DNA of 64,000 nt from Isoetes taiwanensis. Lineage: Eukaryota > Streptophyta > Lycopodiopsida > Isoetales > Isoetaceae. Below are positions 1-10,949 of the stretch, in pieces (the first letter of the stretch is position 1; each line of letters opens with the position of its first letter). The stretch spans positions 8,949,563 to 9,013,562 of the forward strand of contig JAJEKV010000014.1 in the NCBI GenBank assembly GCA_021234155.1, written 5' to 3'. A program made the position numbers and the translations under genes. The notes under the pieces were generated by a model, which saw only the letters and a program-made list of their open reading frames with translations, was not told the DNA's origin and ran no database searches.

Positions 1-1843
1 ATGTTTGAAGATGTTTGAACACTTGCTATTGCCTGCACGGATTTTATGCCATTTGACATCATACAAAATTGTTTCTCAGTTATTGCTTTAAAGACTATGG
101 AGCCAAACGTACGTAAAGGAACAAGCAATCTGTAGCAATAAGTCTCATGCAAGTGCCATATGATATCATTCTATTCGATAAAATAAGAGCCATCCAATCT
201 ATTCAACTGTAATATATGCTTCATAATTTGCAACGTTTGGACCATCTCTATATGGCACTTTTGATAACTGCTCCAGTCTTTAAACATTCTGTACCACTTT
301 CAATACCAATACCAGGTTACTTTTCTATTGACTGTTAAAACATTTCTATGTATTATACCTCATAATCTGCAACATTTAGAACATCTCCAATTTCTGATAA
401 ATGTTGCGGTCTTCAAACATCAAGTGCCTCTTCAAATGTCAGATTCTAAGTACATGTTGCAATGGGGAATTCATAATGTTATGTTCTTTGTTTAGTGTCT
501 AGCAAAAACTAACAGGGTTCTGCTTTGTCTCCAGTCAAAGGTTAATACTGTTGCAGGCTATAACAATCTGGCTCTTCTATAGGATCCACTCTTTTCTAGG
601 TTAGTATGTTAATGTGATCTTGATGAATAACACAAAAGCTCCCATTGATGAAGCAGCCATTACAGTGAATTGCAAAATATTTATGGTCATTACTATACGA
701 TGCACTGCTTTCAAACCTCTTATTTGCAGTGAATTTAGGTGTTTCTTCCAAGCATCTGACTTAATGTAGCCGGATCTGACATTCATTCTACCTCAAAATG
801 TGGGTCATTTTGCGTGATTGTGTTTATGATCTGTTAAATGATGTTTAATTATGTTTACCATGGCAGCAAAATGTGCTTGGAAAAACTATAATCAAAGAGT
901 CGTTGACTCCTATGTTCAACACAAGTTGTACCTGATATGCGAAGGTACTATATGCATGCGTAGACGTTTAATTAAATGAAACTTAATTGTTCTCAATTTG
1001 TGGGAGAAATAGCAGTGCAAGCTTAAATTCAACTATTCTCAAATGGCATTTCCATGTTGCCATTGTTGCTGCTGCATCGCAATTAACATGGACCCATAGA
1101 CCCATGATTATCTTGAAGGTTGACATATTTCAATAATATACATTCCTGGAAAAAGCATCTTACCCGATGTGCATTAATATTTTCTTGCTTGGAATATAGC
1201 ATCTTAGAAGCATCTTAGATTTTGCTTGCTCTTTTTTGTCCATACTATCTAGATGTAACCAGGATGCGATGTTCACTCTAGGTAGAGGTAATCGTACAAA
1301 CTGGATAGCTCTCTATGTAACCAGGCAACGATAGCAGTTGCAGAGTCCACTTCATGCATCATGATGTCCAAGAATCTTTTATGACGTATAGTGAAGGTCT
1401 TCCGTGACATTTCATGAAGGTGGCATTGATGTCCATTGACATTGTGGGATATTGCCAACTTTTAATATGAGGTTGACGAACACAATATTTAAGTGCAAAC
1501 AAAAATTTTAAGTTCAATATTGACAATCCTCAACCAACTACAAACTTATTTTGAAGGGGAAAGTTTAGCCACTCCAATCACACCAATTCCAATCCTACCA
1601 CTCTCACTCGACGTGGTACATAATAATATGTCCTCAATTCTCCCACGTTTTCTGGCCTCTATTTCAACTTAACAAGGTGCTCCACAGATGCTACTTCATG
1701 CTTGCCTACCATACAACTCTTCTTAGGCCCGCAGAATACAGTACGATTCATTGCCCTGTTTAGACCAATTCAGTATATCTAACATCAAGATTTTGGCTAC
1801 CTGTGTCATAGGTACATCATTGCCTACAATAAAAACGTACTTA
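1..1843. other. Non-coding stretch, no gene recognised
   Basis: AT-rich sequence with only short, unremarkable open frames and no recognisable protein motif. A degenerate tandem duplication lies at about 220-430. The right end of the stretch is the 3' terminus of a Helitron, so part of it may be the body of a non-autonomous Helitron. A TCTCTATA start at 245, preceded by A, is a possible but unproven 5' end. Confidence 0.5.
220..430. repeat. Degenerate tandem duplication, period about 139 bp
   Basis: The segment beginning CATAATTTGCAACGTTTGGA near 221 recurs, with several substitutions, as CATAATCTGCAACATTTAGA near 360. Both are followed by ACCATCTC or AACATCTCC and then a GTCTTTAAACAT or GTCTTCAAACAT motif. 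No coding function is apparent. Confidence 0.45.
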
Positions 1844-1873
1844 TGCCCGGCAACGCCGGGCACCCATTACTAG
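1844..1873 (+). mobile_element. Helitron-type 3' terminus (hairpin plus CTAG)
   Basis: A perfect 8-bp stem (TGCCCGGC, loop AAC, GCCGGGCA; 1844-1862) is followed 11 nt later by CTAG at 1870-1873, with T as the next base. Helitrons end in a short GC-rich hairpin followed by CTRR and insert between A and T, so this fits. A second copy of the same hairpin-spacer-CTAG motif is at 43173-43201. No helicase gene is present, so this would be a non-autonomous element. Its 5' end was not established. Confidence 0.65.
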
Positions 1874-2016
1874 TGTAATTTAAATTCAATTCTAACTCTT
1901 CCAAGGAACGCCTTTATCTGCAGTCAATGGGCATCTGAAAAGGTTGTATTTCATAGATATGAGCATAGGTTTTTGAGATCGAAAATACACAACAACAATG
2001 CAGAAACTGCAAGAGT

Positions 2017-2061
2017 TCATTCTTGCACTGCGACTCGCATGAAACCAACAAAGCGCCCGGA
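2017..2061. repeat. Isolated fragment of the 371-378-bp satellite unit
   Basis: The stretch CATTCTTGCACTGCGACTCG and its continuation through AAACCAACAAAGCGCCC matches the interior of each unit of the array that begins near 2530 (for example 2719-2760 and 3097-3140). It is separated from the array by about 470 bp of other sequence. Confidence 0.6.
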
Positions 2062-2221
2062 TAGATAGGCTTCTCATTCATCTCAGCAGATTTCTACAAT
2101 GGTGGACAGTGAATAGCCGCACACATGCGAACTACCCACGAAAAAATAAAGGAAAAATCCAATTATAACATTTGGACCCCAAAAACAAATACAATGCTAA
2201 TAGATGAGTGGCTGATGTACC

Positions 2222-2302
2222 TGCCGAAAGCTTATCACCGGGATTAAAAAACCCCGCCCTTTCGGGTTTTCGAGGAAAAACCCTAGTGATAAGCCTTCGG
2301 CA
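2222..2302. repeat. Inverted repeat, 17-bp arms
   Basis: TGCCGAAAGCTTATCAC at 2222-2238 is matched by its reverse complement GTGATAAGCCTTCGGCA at 2286-2302 with one mismatch. The 47-bp interior holds a second, imperfect inverted repeat (AAAACCCCGCC / TTCGGGTTTT). The whole could fold as a long hairpin. It may be a tiny fold-back element; no flanking duplication was found. Confidence 0.6.
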
Positions 2303-2425
2303 AGGGGCTTAGACAAACGTAAGGCATAGAATCGCTCCCAAGCATGGAGAAGTCAAAACGGATAGCGCTCGCCAACCTGTACCCGCACATCACCAACAAC
2401 AAACGAGAAACATACCAAAGAATAG

Positions 2426-2472
2426 CATCACCCAGTGGGTGGAAAAAATGCATCACCCACCGGGTGGAAAAA
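2426..2472. repeat. Two direct copies of a 22-bp palindromic motif
   Basis: CATCACCCAGTGGGTGGAAAAA (2426-2447) and its near copy with ACCGGGT in the centre (2451-2472) follow each other with a 3-bp spacer. Each has a self-complementary ACCCaGTGGGT core. Confidence 0.55.
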
Positions 2473-2529
2473 CATGATAAAACGTAACTTGTACAAAATA
2501 TAGTAAACAAAGAAGGGGGGAAGAGTGGG

Positions 2530-3490
2530 TTCAAAGAGAATAAGGATGCCGAGAAGAGGAAGCGCCGATGAAACGTCGATGAAGAACTCGCGCAATAAGT
2601 AGCAAACGCCCAACCCGACGAACGCCCAAAACGCATGTGATGCATGCATGCGACGCATGGAATGCATGCATGCTCGTCTTGAAACAAGAATGCTTGGATT
2701 CGCTACGGCGAATCGGCGACATTCTTGCACTGCGATTCGCATGAAACCAACAAAGCGCCCAATACCAAAGGACTTCCTTAACAAACTAGGATCGAGGGAC
2801 GAAGGTCACGGGATGAAGGCTAAAGGCGAAAAGGACAGCAGGAAAGCAACGCCAAATTAGCCAAAACCAGGCGAGGAAGAAGCCCCTCCCCGCCTCGGAA
2901 ACAATTCAAAGAGAATAAGGTACTGGCGAGAGAAGAGGAAGCGCCGATGAAACGTCGATGAAGAACTCGCAATAAGTAGCAAACGCCCAACCCGATTTAA
3001 CGGCCCAAAACGCATGCGATGCATGCATGCGACGATGCAATGCATGCATGCTTCGCCTTGAGCAAGAATGCCGATTCGCTACGCCGAATCGGCGACATTC
3101 TTGCACCGCGACTTGCATGAAACCAACAAAGCGCCCGAATACCAAAGGACTTCCTTAACAAACTAGGATCGAGGACGAAGGTCACAGAATGAAGGCTAAA
3201 GGCCGAAAAGGACAGCAGGAAAGCAACGCCAAATTGGCCAAACCAGGCAGGAAGAAGCCCCTCCCCTGCCTGGAAACAATTCAAAGAGAATAAGATGCTA
3301 GAGAGAAGAGGAAGTAGATGAAACGTCGATGAAGAACTCTGCAATAAGTAGCAAACGCCCAACCTGACGAACGACCCAAAACGCATGCGATGCATGCATG
3401 CGACGCATGCGATGCATGCATGCGACGCATGCAATGCATGCATGCTCGTCTTGAGCAAGAATGCCGATTCGCTACGCGAATCGACGACAT
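2530..3490. repeat. Satellite-like tandem array, three units of 371-378 bp
   Basis: The landmark GATGAAACGTCGATGAAGAA occurs at 2568, 2946 and 3317, giving periods of 378 and 371 bp. Each unit contains, in order, TCAAAGAGAATAAG, the landmark, a nested GCATGC-rich block, the palindrome-like GATTCGCTACG(C/G)CGAATC, and CTTCCTTAACAAACTAGGAT. The third unit stops near 3490. The nested block (around 2631-2670, 3010-3051 and 3381-3446) holds two, two and three copies of a roughly 21-bp subrepeat, so it varies in number inside the unit. GC content is clearly higher than in the flanks. Open frames here are products of the repeat and not genes. Confidence 0.85.
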
Positions 3491-4470
3491 TTATCACATT
3501 GTAGATATACAAAGGGTTCAAGCTCGGTTATTACCACCACCATGACACCATCAGAAATAGAAAAGAACCATGCACTCAACATGGCATCCTACATAAGAAC
3601 AATACTAGACTCATGCATGCCCTATGTGTGTGATGACATCTATAAAGGAGTATGATGATCCAACATATAGAACAACTTGTGGTGTTGTGGAAAAAAGTAG
3701 ATTTAGCCATTCTTTTGTAAAGCATTTCTTGACACCTAATTGATTCAAAAGGCATAGGTTCTCTATACAGCTAGATATTTGTGTAATGATACATTTTCTT
3801 CCATACCATATGTGACAGGCCATGCTTAAATGCAGGTCCACAAGTGAGGTCATATATGGTGGACATGAGAATGTGTTGCCTCTAACATTGTATTTTTCTT
3901 ATTTTTTGGAATATTGGCCTTCTCCTTGCATAATCGTCCAAGTAAATGCCTATAATTTAGATCTATTTTTAGAGAACTGAAATCTTATGTAAATAGGAAG
4001 AAAAGCTTATGTATACAAGAAAGGCAAATTACATAATATTCTTGGCATGTCAATGAAATTTCACCTTGAAATGCCCTTCGTAAATACATCCAAGTTCAGA
4101 AAGAAAGTCGCCGCTATAAATTTCTTGTATATTTTGAGAATGTATATTGCTCTTACTGTATAGCCTCATCATGGAATATTGGGACATGAGAAAATGGGGT
4201 CCATTCCTTAATCATTACGGCCTTGAATAGACACAAGTATCGATCAAATGGTCACATCAAAGATAGTTGTCTTCTTGCTTAGGGTATTGACACATGGCTC
4301 TTGTGTCATTTTGTTTATTCACATGCCAACTGGAATATGAGTTTTGTATGTTAAGAACGTACAATAGCATCATCATCATAGATAAAAGGTCCATTCTTCA
4401 AATGTCGTAGAAATAGATTGTTCATCACTATTTTGTATTTAATAGTTGAATTTGAAATTTTCAACTACGT
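3491..4470. other. Non-coding stretch, nothing recognised
   Basis: AT-rich sequence without convincing coding frames, RNA genes or terminal repeats. Confidence 0.5.
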
Positions 4471-4650
4471 GTTTGGCCTAGTGCTAACACACTAGTCTAG
4501 TAAGTAGATCTCGAGTTCAGGTCACCCAAAGTGCATTTAATGTAAGATGATTAGTGGCAAGACCCAATAAGCAATGTTGGTGTACTGCATCATATATCCA
4601 ATAGAACATTGCCAATACGTTATGATATAAAATTGCCTGCCCCCTCCCCC
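4471..4650 (+). mobile_element. tRNA-derived SINE, copy 1 (degenerate)
   Basis: The head GGCCTAGTGCTAACACACTA resembles a tRNA A box, and GAGTTCAGGTC (4513-4523) is a degenerate B box (consensus GGTTCGANTCC). The spacing is tRNA-like. The body then matches copy 2 at about 63083-63297: both continue AAGCAATGT...CATATRTCCA...ACGTTATG or GACGTTA. This copy is more diverged from the RNA polymerase III boxes than copy 2. It is not a functional tRNA gene, because there is no acceptor stem pairing. Confidence 0.65.
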
Positions 4651-4895
4651 CACAAATCCTAGATAGTACAATTAAATTGGTAATAATTGTTTCAAAGTTT
4701 TGTTTACTTGGACAAATAGGCAATGGTGGTGTGGTGCATGCATCACATGTCCAATAGCATTCTGCCGATATGTTATGATGTAAAAATTACTTATTTTCCT
4801 TCTTCTTATTCCCTCTTGCTTTAAAATACTACAATGAAATTAGTAATAATTATTTCAGAGTATTGTTTACTTGGACGAATGAATCTACAAAATTT
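4560..4895. repeat. Tandem duplication of the SINE 3' part, period about 163 bp
   Basis: The SINE tail (CAATGTTGGTGT...TTATGATATAAAATT) recurs at about 4730-4795 as CAATGGTGGTGT...TTATGATGTAAAAATT. The following TAATAATTGTTTCAAAGTTT (4681) recurs at 4844 with three changes. The 3' half of the SINE together with its flank was therefore tandemly duplicated after insertion. Confidence 0.6.
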
Positions 4896-5943
4896 GAAAT
4901 AATCCAACACATATAAAACTACCCACTATATTTTATTTTGTAATAGTAATCACAAAAAAAGACGATGTTATATAGCTTTTGAAATTATTGCATATATAAT
5001 ATGACTTATTTAAGCAAGTCAATAGTTGTTAGATTTTATGCCATTTTCTAGTTGCAATTGGTGACGACAACTTTGAGAAGGAATGTGACAACTACAAGTC
5101 ATTATGGTCATCACACAAGTATAAGAACTCAAACAAGGCGATTCAAAGTTACAAACTTTTGATTGCAAATTTAAGTCTATACAAAAGATGTACTTGAGTT
5201 TATGGTGGATGGATGGATGGATGGATGGATAGGAATTTTGACATCCACAGAGACCACCAAGGGCCATGGGATGGCACAATGAACAAGGACATTAAACCCA
5301 ATCAAATAAGAGGACTAGGCTCCATCACAGATCAATGGGCATATAGCCTGAACTAACAAGGTGCCTAAGCAATACGGATTGCGAATGGTATGCTTTTAAC
5401 ATAGGCTTTTGTAACTGGAACTTTTTAATTAAGTATAATGTGCCATCCATTGTGTCATAGCCTTTGTCACACTTGTAGATATCGGGAGATTAGCGTATAT
5501 CAATTGAATTTGTATTGGAGAGATATTTAGTTCATCAAAAGCGCACTACAAAGTACTTTCAATTGTAGTCAAATGATTGAGTAAATTATCTGTATTAAAG
5601 AGTGCATTTTGGCTTAAAGAGCATAGATTTCCATTAGAAATATTGAAACAAAAATTGAATTCATTTGAGCATGTATTTGCATAGTAGACATCGGAACATG
5701 TGGATATAAAGATTGATTACTAAAGCAATGTATATTAAAGTGTGTATTTTTGCTCGAAGAGCAAAGATTGCTATTAGAATCATTAAAATAAAAAATGAAT
5801 GTCGTTTGAGCTTGATTACTAAAACAATGTATGTACAGTTTTTATTGTGTACTAAAGCTCATAGACTGAGAAACTATTCTTTAGTTCTTTTTCGTACTCA
5901 ATGATCATATTTGCACAATTTATGTTGAATGTTCCTATTGGAC
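4896..5943. other. Non-coding stretch with a (GGAT)n microsatellite
   Basis: No gene is recognised. A perfect GGAT tetranucleotide run of about six repeats lies at 5207-5230. The rest is AT-rich. Confidence 0.5.
5207..5230. repeat. (GGAT)6 microsatellite
   Basis: Six perfect GGAT repeats read directly from the sequence. Confidence 0.9.
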
Positions 5944-5961
5944 AATTTATTTTTGAGGTGT

Positions 5962-6093
5962 ACTCTTATGCTTAGGCAGGTTGCTTCACTCGGTGGGTCT
6001 CCGCTTATCCGCTGAGATTTTATTCCTGTCTCTGCATTTATACTTGTATTTGACTCTTTGATTGAATAAAGTCTGACGTCCTTCAACAAAAAA
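5962..6093 (+). mobile_element. 5'-truncated LINE 3' end (retroposon) with 18-bp TSD
   Basis: A 132-bp insert ends in GAATAAAGTCTGACGTCCTTC, CAAC and an A-rich tail, and is bracketed by the perfect direct repeat AATTTATTTTTGAGGTGT (5944-5961 and 6094-6111). A poly(A) tail with a long TSD is the signature of target-primed reverse transcription. The 3' tail (GTCCTTC followed by A's) resembles the ends of the retroelements at 7936-10539 and 61810-62414, so the copies probably share a LINE machinery. Confidence 0.85.
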
Positions 6094-6111
6094 AATTTAT
6101 TTTTGAGGTGT

Positions 6112-7921
6112 GCTATAGGAGATGATGTTTTTTTTTTGGTTCGAAAAAGAATAAAAAATTCAAAAAACCATATAAAACATTAAATATAGCATAAATCCCA
6201 TAACAAACTAAAACAAATTTTTCTTTTTCCCCCCCCTTTTTTTTTTGATACAAAACACAGCCAATTAAGCACGACCACCGTAACATCATCCTCAAAGTAA
6301 GGAATGAAAGAGGCCCAGAAAATAAACTGCCCAACCCACCTGTCTTAGTTTCAATATCTTCATAAAAGCTTACTTTACTATAATGATCTTTTGCATATAG
6401 TTTGCAATGCTGCCTTTTGCAGGTCTTCTGGCTTGTTTAGTTATGGCTAAGCTCTGAAAGTAACGAAGCCTCTCCCGTTCATCCCCTCTTTCCTCATCCA
6501 AAAACGACCTAGTACCACACATACACCTAGAAAGCCAAATAAAATCAATTTACGTCTAATTCAACACAATATGCCAGTGAAACATCAAAATTTATGTTCC
6601 GGAATCAAGCACAAGCTCAAGCACAGGGAAGCCCAAGCTTATTAAGATCAAGCAAACCCTGAGTCCAGGAATTACATTACCCGTTGTATCAGTCTGCCCA
6701 GGTCAGACAGGTCGCCGAGCTCATCTGGGCATCCTCCGACATGCAAGTGGCTGTCCAACAAAAACCTCTACATGCCTTCGTGTTTGTGGGTTTCAAAATA
6801 ATAAGGCCTTAAAATAATAGCCACTAAAGTTCTTAAAAAACTTGTTAGGTTTAAAGTAACAAGCCTTTAAAAAGATAAACCAATAAAATAATATAAGCCC
6901 TTAAAATGATATACGCTTCTTTATTTCCCTTTTTTCATTTTCAACTATATCTTTTCCTTTATATTTATATGAACTCTCAATGGTTCAGCACACACAAAAA
7001 AACCCTATTTTTTGAATAGTTTTTTTTTTCCCAACAAAAAACTTGTAAAAACCATTTGCCAACGTAATGGACTTCGTTGATATATATTCTTTCGCAAACT
7101 TTTAGTGGCCATATCATTATTTTGTTATATAGCCCTCCGTTGCTTTGTCAAAAAGATCATTTTGGAGAAATGCCTTGCAAGTTTTGCCTTCACTAAGCTT
7201 TTATGTAGTAAGATGGAAAAGATTGACTTTAGAAATTCCAAATTTACTTGGCAACATGAGGCCTTGAAGATAGTGTTTCTTGCCTCCTTGCACAACACCT
7301 AGTGGATTATTTGCAGGCCAAGTTGAACATAAGAATGAAACAGTTCCCCACCAAAACCTAGCACTATATATAGAACTTACTCTACAGATTGACATTCACA
7401 TTATGTCCAACACCGAGGATCCAAGCTATACGAGTTTCAAGGTTTACAACAGATTATCTCTATGCAATGGTTACGGACAACAAAAAGGCTTAAATACTTT
7501 AACCAAATAATCCAATACTGCCATTGGAACTAAGTAATAGAATATGTACAAAATATAGCTTCCTCCGAATGCTATTCTTTGGCAAATGCATATACCAGGA
7601 ATGATAAATATACCACTACTATCTTCCAGCAATAGTACGACATGCCTGGGTAATCACATGAACTCTACAAGTCAATAGTAAAGGTTCGCTTTTGGCCTCA
7701 CGATTGCTGCTTTACTAAAGCCTTTCTCGATTAGTTTTCTTAAGTGCTTGGTGATACAAGCATTTGCTTCTACTTTTGTATTTTCTAAGGTAGAAAATCA
7801 TGTCTAAGTGTGAAGTTTCAGGCACTTCTATCTCTACCCTCCTCTAAGAAGACTCAACAACTCATACCCCTGCAAGTTTATGTATCTTCTCAAACATTAA
7901 CCTGGTCTATACTTGTGCAAG
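6112..7921. other. Non-coding stretch, nothing recognised
   Basis: Very AT-rich, with homopolymer runs near 6230 and 7020. No protein motif, RNA gene or terminal repeat was recognised on either strand. Confidence 0.5.
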
Positions 7922-7935
7922 TTTTTGCTTAACAA

Positions 7936-10539
7936 TTTTTTGTCTTTTTTTGAAGGACGAACAAAAAGTTTATTAATCAGCAAGAATAAGTACAAAATGA
8001 ACATCTTTCATCTAGTTATGTAAGCACAAGAGGGTGCTGCTGGAACATGAGCAATGTGCTTACTCCATACTAGATAAGTAAAAGGAGATAAGGCTCTCTT
8101 AAGAGTCTAACCGCATTGAACTTGTAACTGCGTCAAATCCGATGTGACTACTGGAATCTCAGGAGAGTTTGAAGATGTAACTTGGGCCTTCGACAAGGCA
8201 GTATTATCTTCAGCCAAATCAGCCCACGGACATGGAATAAAGCAACCACATGCAACAGAAGGAGCAGAATCATGTATAGCAAGTGTTGAGGAGAGCTGAG
8301 ATGCAGAGTTATTAAAACCCTTAGCTGACTTTCAGAGTTGATGAAGAGCAGGTGGATGTTTAGGTGGAGGGTGGGTACCACGACGATCAATGTCCATGTA
8401 CTACCTACAAGCCGCTTCAACTTGCTCTTGTGATCTCTGAATCTCTTCCAACCTTTGCCTCTGTTGATCCAGCAACAGAGGCGTGGGACTAGCGACTGGA
8501 GTAGATGTAGAGAAAGTCACAGGGGGGCGAGAGATATCCATTGAAGAAGGAGCAGAGCTAGGAGTAGGATTGGTAGCAGAGGCAACTGGAGGAGCATGCT
8601 GGTAAGGTTTACAATATTGAGCAAAGAGAGGGGCCTCAGGGAACATGAGAGCCAGTTCTGGGCCATTTAATAATCGTAGCTTGAACGGAAAGAACATGGG
8701 CCCACTTTGAACAACAATTGCTTGAGGTAGATCACGATGAATGGAGCATGCTACACAAATTTTAATAATGCCATTGGTTATAGCATGTTGCAGGTGAAGT
8801 CCAATCTCACTAGCAATAGCAGAAATGAACTCAGAATCCTGAAACTCTGGAGGGAAATCTTCAACAGCAATCCAGAATGGGGCACGTAAGGCATCTGGCT
8901 TACCTGGAAAAGAGCCAGGAACATACTGTTGATACAATAAGAAATGTTTCCACAGAGGATCAATATCTCATTCTATGAGTTGAGCCACCGGCTTAGGAGA
9001 CTCAAACATCAGGAGAAAACAACGTTGATTTTTGGCCACGAGCTTGATAGATTGATATGCAGGAAGTCCTAATTTGTGTAGATGCCCAGATAACTAAGAT
9101 CCCACGCACTTCAGATCCAAGAAGGGGCCAGTGAAGTAACATACAATAGAGCATGCAACTAATTGCTCCACATGACGACGGTGAGTCTCATGACTGATCT
9201 GCAACATAGGGGCTCCAAAGTGCTCAAACGTTGATCTGCACTCCTGAACCTCATAAAAAATTTCAGCTGGTGGTAACAAAATATTCATGGAGTCCTGCTT
9301 GGCCTACAACTGTTGAAGATAGGATGCAACTTCTTTCTTATTATTGTCCACCATGGTGGCAATGGCCTATGAGACACGAAGTGAGGTGGTTAGAGATGAC
9401 ACACCTTTGCATAGCCAATCAGAGAAGCGGACACCTGTAACCCTTGCGACTGTGTCAGAAGACCTCCAAGGTGTAGAGGTCGAGACATGCGGCGTGGTTG
9501 AAGAAAAAGGTATCTCAGGCTTGTTCGAGGGGAGAGGGGGAAACTCCTCCTGCAGGCATCTCCAACGTGCATTGGATGTTCCATTTGTCCAGACGAGCCT
9601 TCTTCATGTGAGAGACTCCCAACATGTGTTGGGAATGCAATCTGTATCACATTCTTCTGAGCAAGAGCTACTACTCTCATTTGTTCCGAAGAACTTCCAA
9701 CATGTGTTGGAGGTGCTTTTGAAAGTACCAACTTTCTAGCAGAGCTTTCCAGAGTCACCTGTACCACACTGCCTCTGGAATCATGAGACATAGGATCAGA
9801 CACTGGAATAGCAAGCTGAGAAGAGGAGAGAGCGAAAGATGTTGCCTCAGTTGAAGTAGGTCACATATGCTACTGAAAGAAACAGGAGCATGAGGCAAGG
9901 CCAGCGGATTGAGTTGGACATAACCTGCCTCTCCTGCCCCTCAGATCCAACTGCCACTGATGATACCAAACTCTTAGGAGAAGAAGGGGCACCTTCACGA
10001 GCCAGTTTGTGGGCATCTCGAACACTAATCTTTGAAGAATCTAGAGCATATTCCCTTCCACCATTGCCCTATATTCCATTAGGATTACCAGAGGAGCGCT
10101 TGGAAGGACTACGAGTTGCTTTTGCCATCTCCACTAAAAGGGGGCCACGATTTTAGAGCTCTACAGTCCCCCACAAAAGAGTAACTTCTGAAAAATTTAA
10201 GCACCATTGAAAGTAGCTCTCCACGAGCTTTCCAAAGAGCCCAAGCACACCTAAAACTGCCACCAAATGCAGGAGTTATGGCAAAAAGAAGATTGCAGCC
10301 AAAACCCTAACACTGTTGACAAAGGACCGGAGCTGTAAGCCAATTTTCCGCTGCCAAAACAGTCTAATCATCATATAAGCTATATATCAACAGAAAGAGC
10401 ATGCAATGAGCTTTCCAAGAGCCCAGAATCACTCAAATCTGACATGGGAATCAAAAGTTATGTGCAAATGAACGGGGCTAAAATCCTAGGTGCCATCACC
10501 AGCGCCCTTTAGCCAAGAGCTGCCGTGTAGCAGTCCTTT
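7936..10539 (-). mobile_element. Complete ORF1-only LINE-type retroelement (no ORF2)
   Basis: The element is 2604 bp on the minus strand, flanked by the perfect 14-bp direct repeat TTTTTGCTTAACAA (7922-7935 and 10540-10553). Read on the minus strand it starts near AAAGGACTGCTACACGG, has a roughly 400-nt leader, one ORF1-like gene (10128 to 8401), a 3' region, and ends TTCGTCCTTC followed by A-rich sequence. The tail type matches the LINE ends at 5962-6093 and 62414. No endonuclease or reverse-transcriptase sequence is seen, although both ends are intact by the TSD criterion. This is the plan of a non-autonomous half-LINE such as mammalian HAL1. The inference is that it was mobilised by an autonomous LINE. 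Confidence 0.75.
8401..10128 (-). pseudogene. LINE ORF1-like (DUF4283-like) protein, decayed
   Basis: This is the only gene in the retroelement at 7936-10539. The chosen start is the ATG at 10128-10126 (MAKATRSPSKRSSG). The frame is broken by an early stop (about 10070) and by frameshifts and stops near 9850, 9340, 9100 and 8970. Its central part, read as CFLLMFESPKPVAQLI then APFWIAVEDFPPEFQDSEF, has the order and spacing of the DUF4283 domain of plant retroelement ORF1 and zinc-knuckle proteins: a FLFxFES-type strand, then PFWVxxxxLPxEFxD. The C-terminal part (8401-8600) is Ser/Pro/Thr-rich and ends in a Gln/Glu-rich segment that could be a coiled coil. No zinc knuckle is evident. ORF1 proteins bind RNA and package the LINE transcript. 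This copy cannot make a full protein. Confidence 0.6.
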
Positions 10540-10666
10540 TTTTTGCTTAACAAAATAGCATGCTTTCAAATCCACTCTTGATAGGCATGTCACATTTCTC
10601 TTCGTTGCCATCAATGTTGTGCACCCTACAGAGTTCAGATAGCTGTTTCTTTGTAGGTTGGATAAT

Positions 10667-10687
10667 GGGTGTTTTTATGCTTGACAT
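10667..10687. repeat. Left terminal inverted repeat
   Basis: It begins GGGTGT and ends TTGACAT, matching the reverse complement of 17412-17432 at 16 of 21 positions. It is preceded by TAAT. Confidence 0.6.
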
Positions 10688-10706
10688 ACCCATTTTTTGG
10701 TACGAT

Positions 10707-10736
10707 CAGCACCCGATCAGCACCTTTAATCGCGAC
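10707..10736. promoter_or_regulatory. Subterminal motif array, left end
   Basis: CAGCAC at 10707 and 10718 and TCGCGAC at 10730 follow one another with centre spacings of 11 and 12 bp. The same three-part array occurs at the right end (17369, 17380, 17391; spacings 11 and 11) in the same + orientation. These are candidate transposase-binding sites; function is inferred only from position and repetition. Confidence 0.4.
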
Positions 10737-10949
10737 TGCCAGGCGAAGGGCAGGGCCGTCCGTCATTATGGTGAAGGGTACACCCTTCATCATTCGTCAT
10801 CGATTTTTGAGCGCAATTTTCTTCGAGCCATCCCCTGTTTTTTCATAATTTCGAATGCATCATTGCCATCCTCGCTTCAAATCTATTCAGTCGATCAAGC
10901 TTCTCCTATTCTCTGTTTTCCGAATTCATCAAGCAAGAACAGATTTGTG

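Noticed and set aside
2283-3521. Several 60-170-codon minus-strand frames rich in HACIACVACMHRM-type repeats
   Set aside because: They are translations of the satellite-like repeat and its GCATGC block, not genes.
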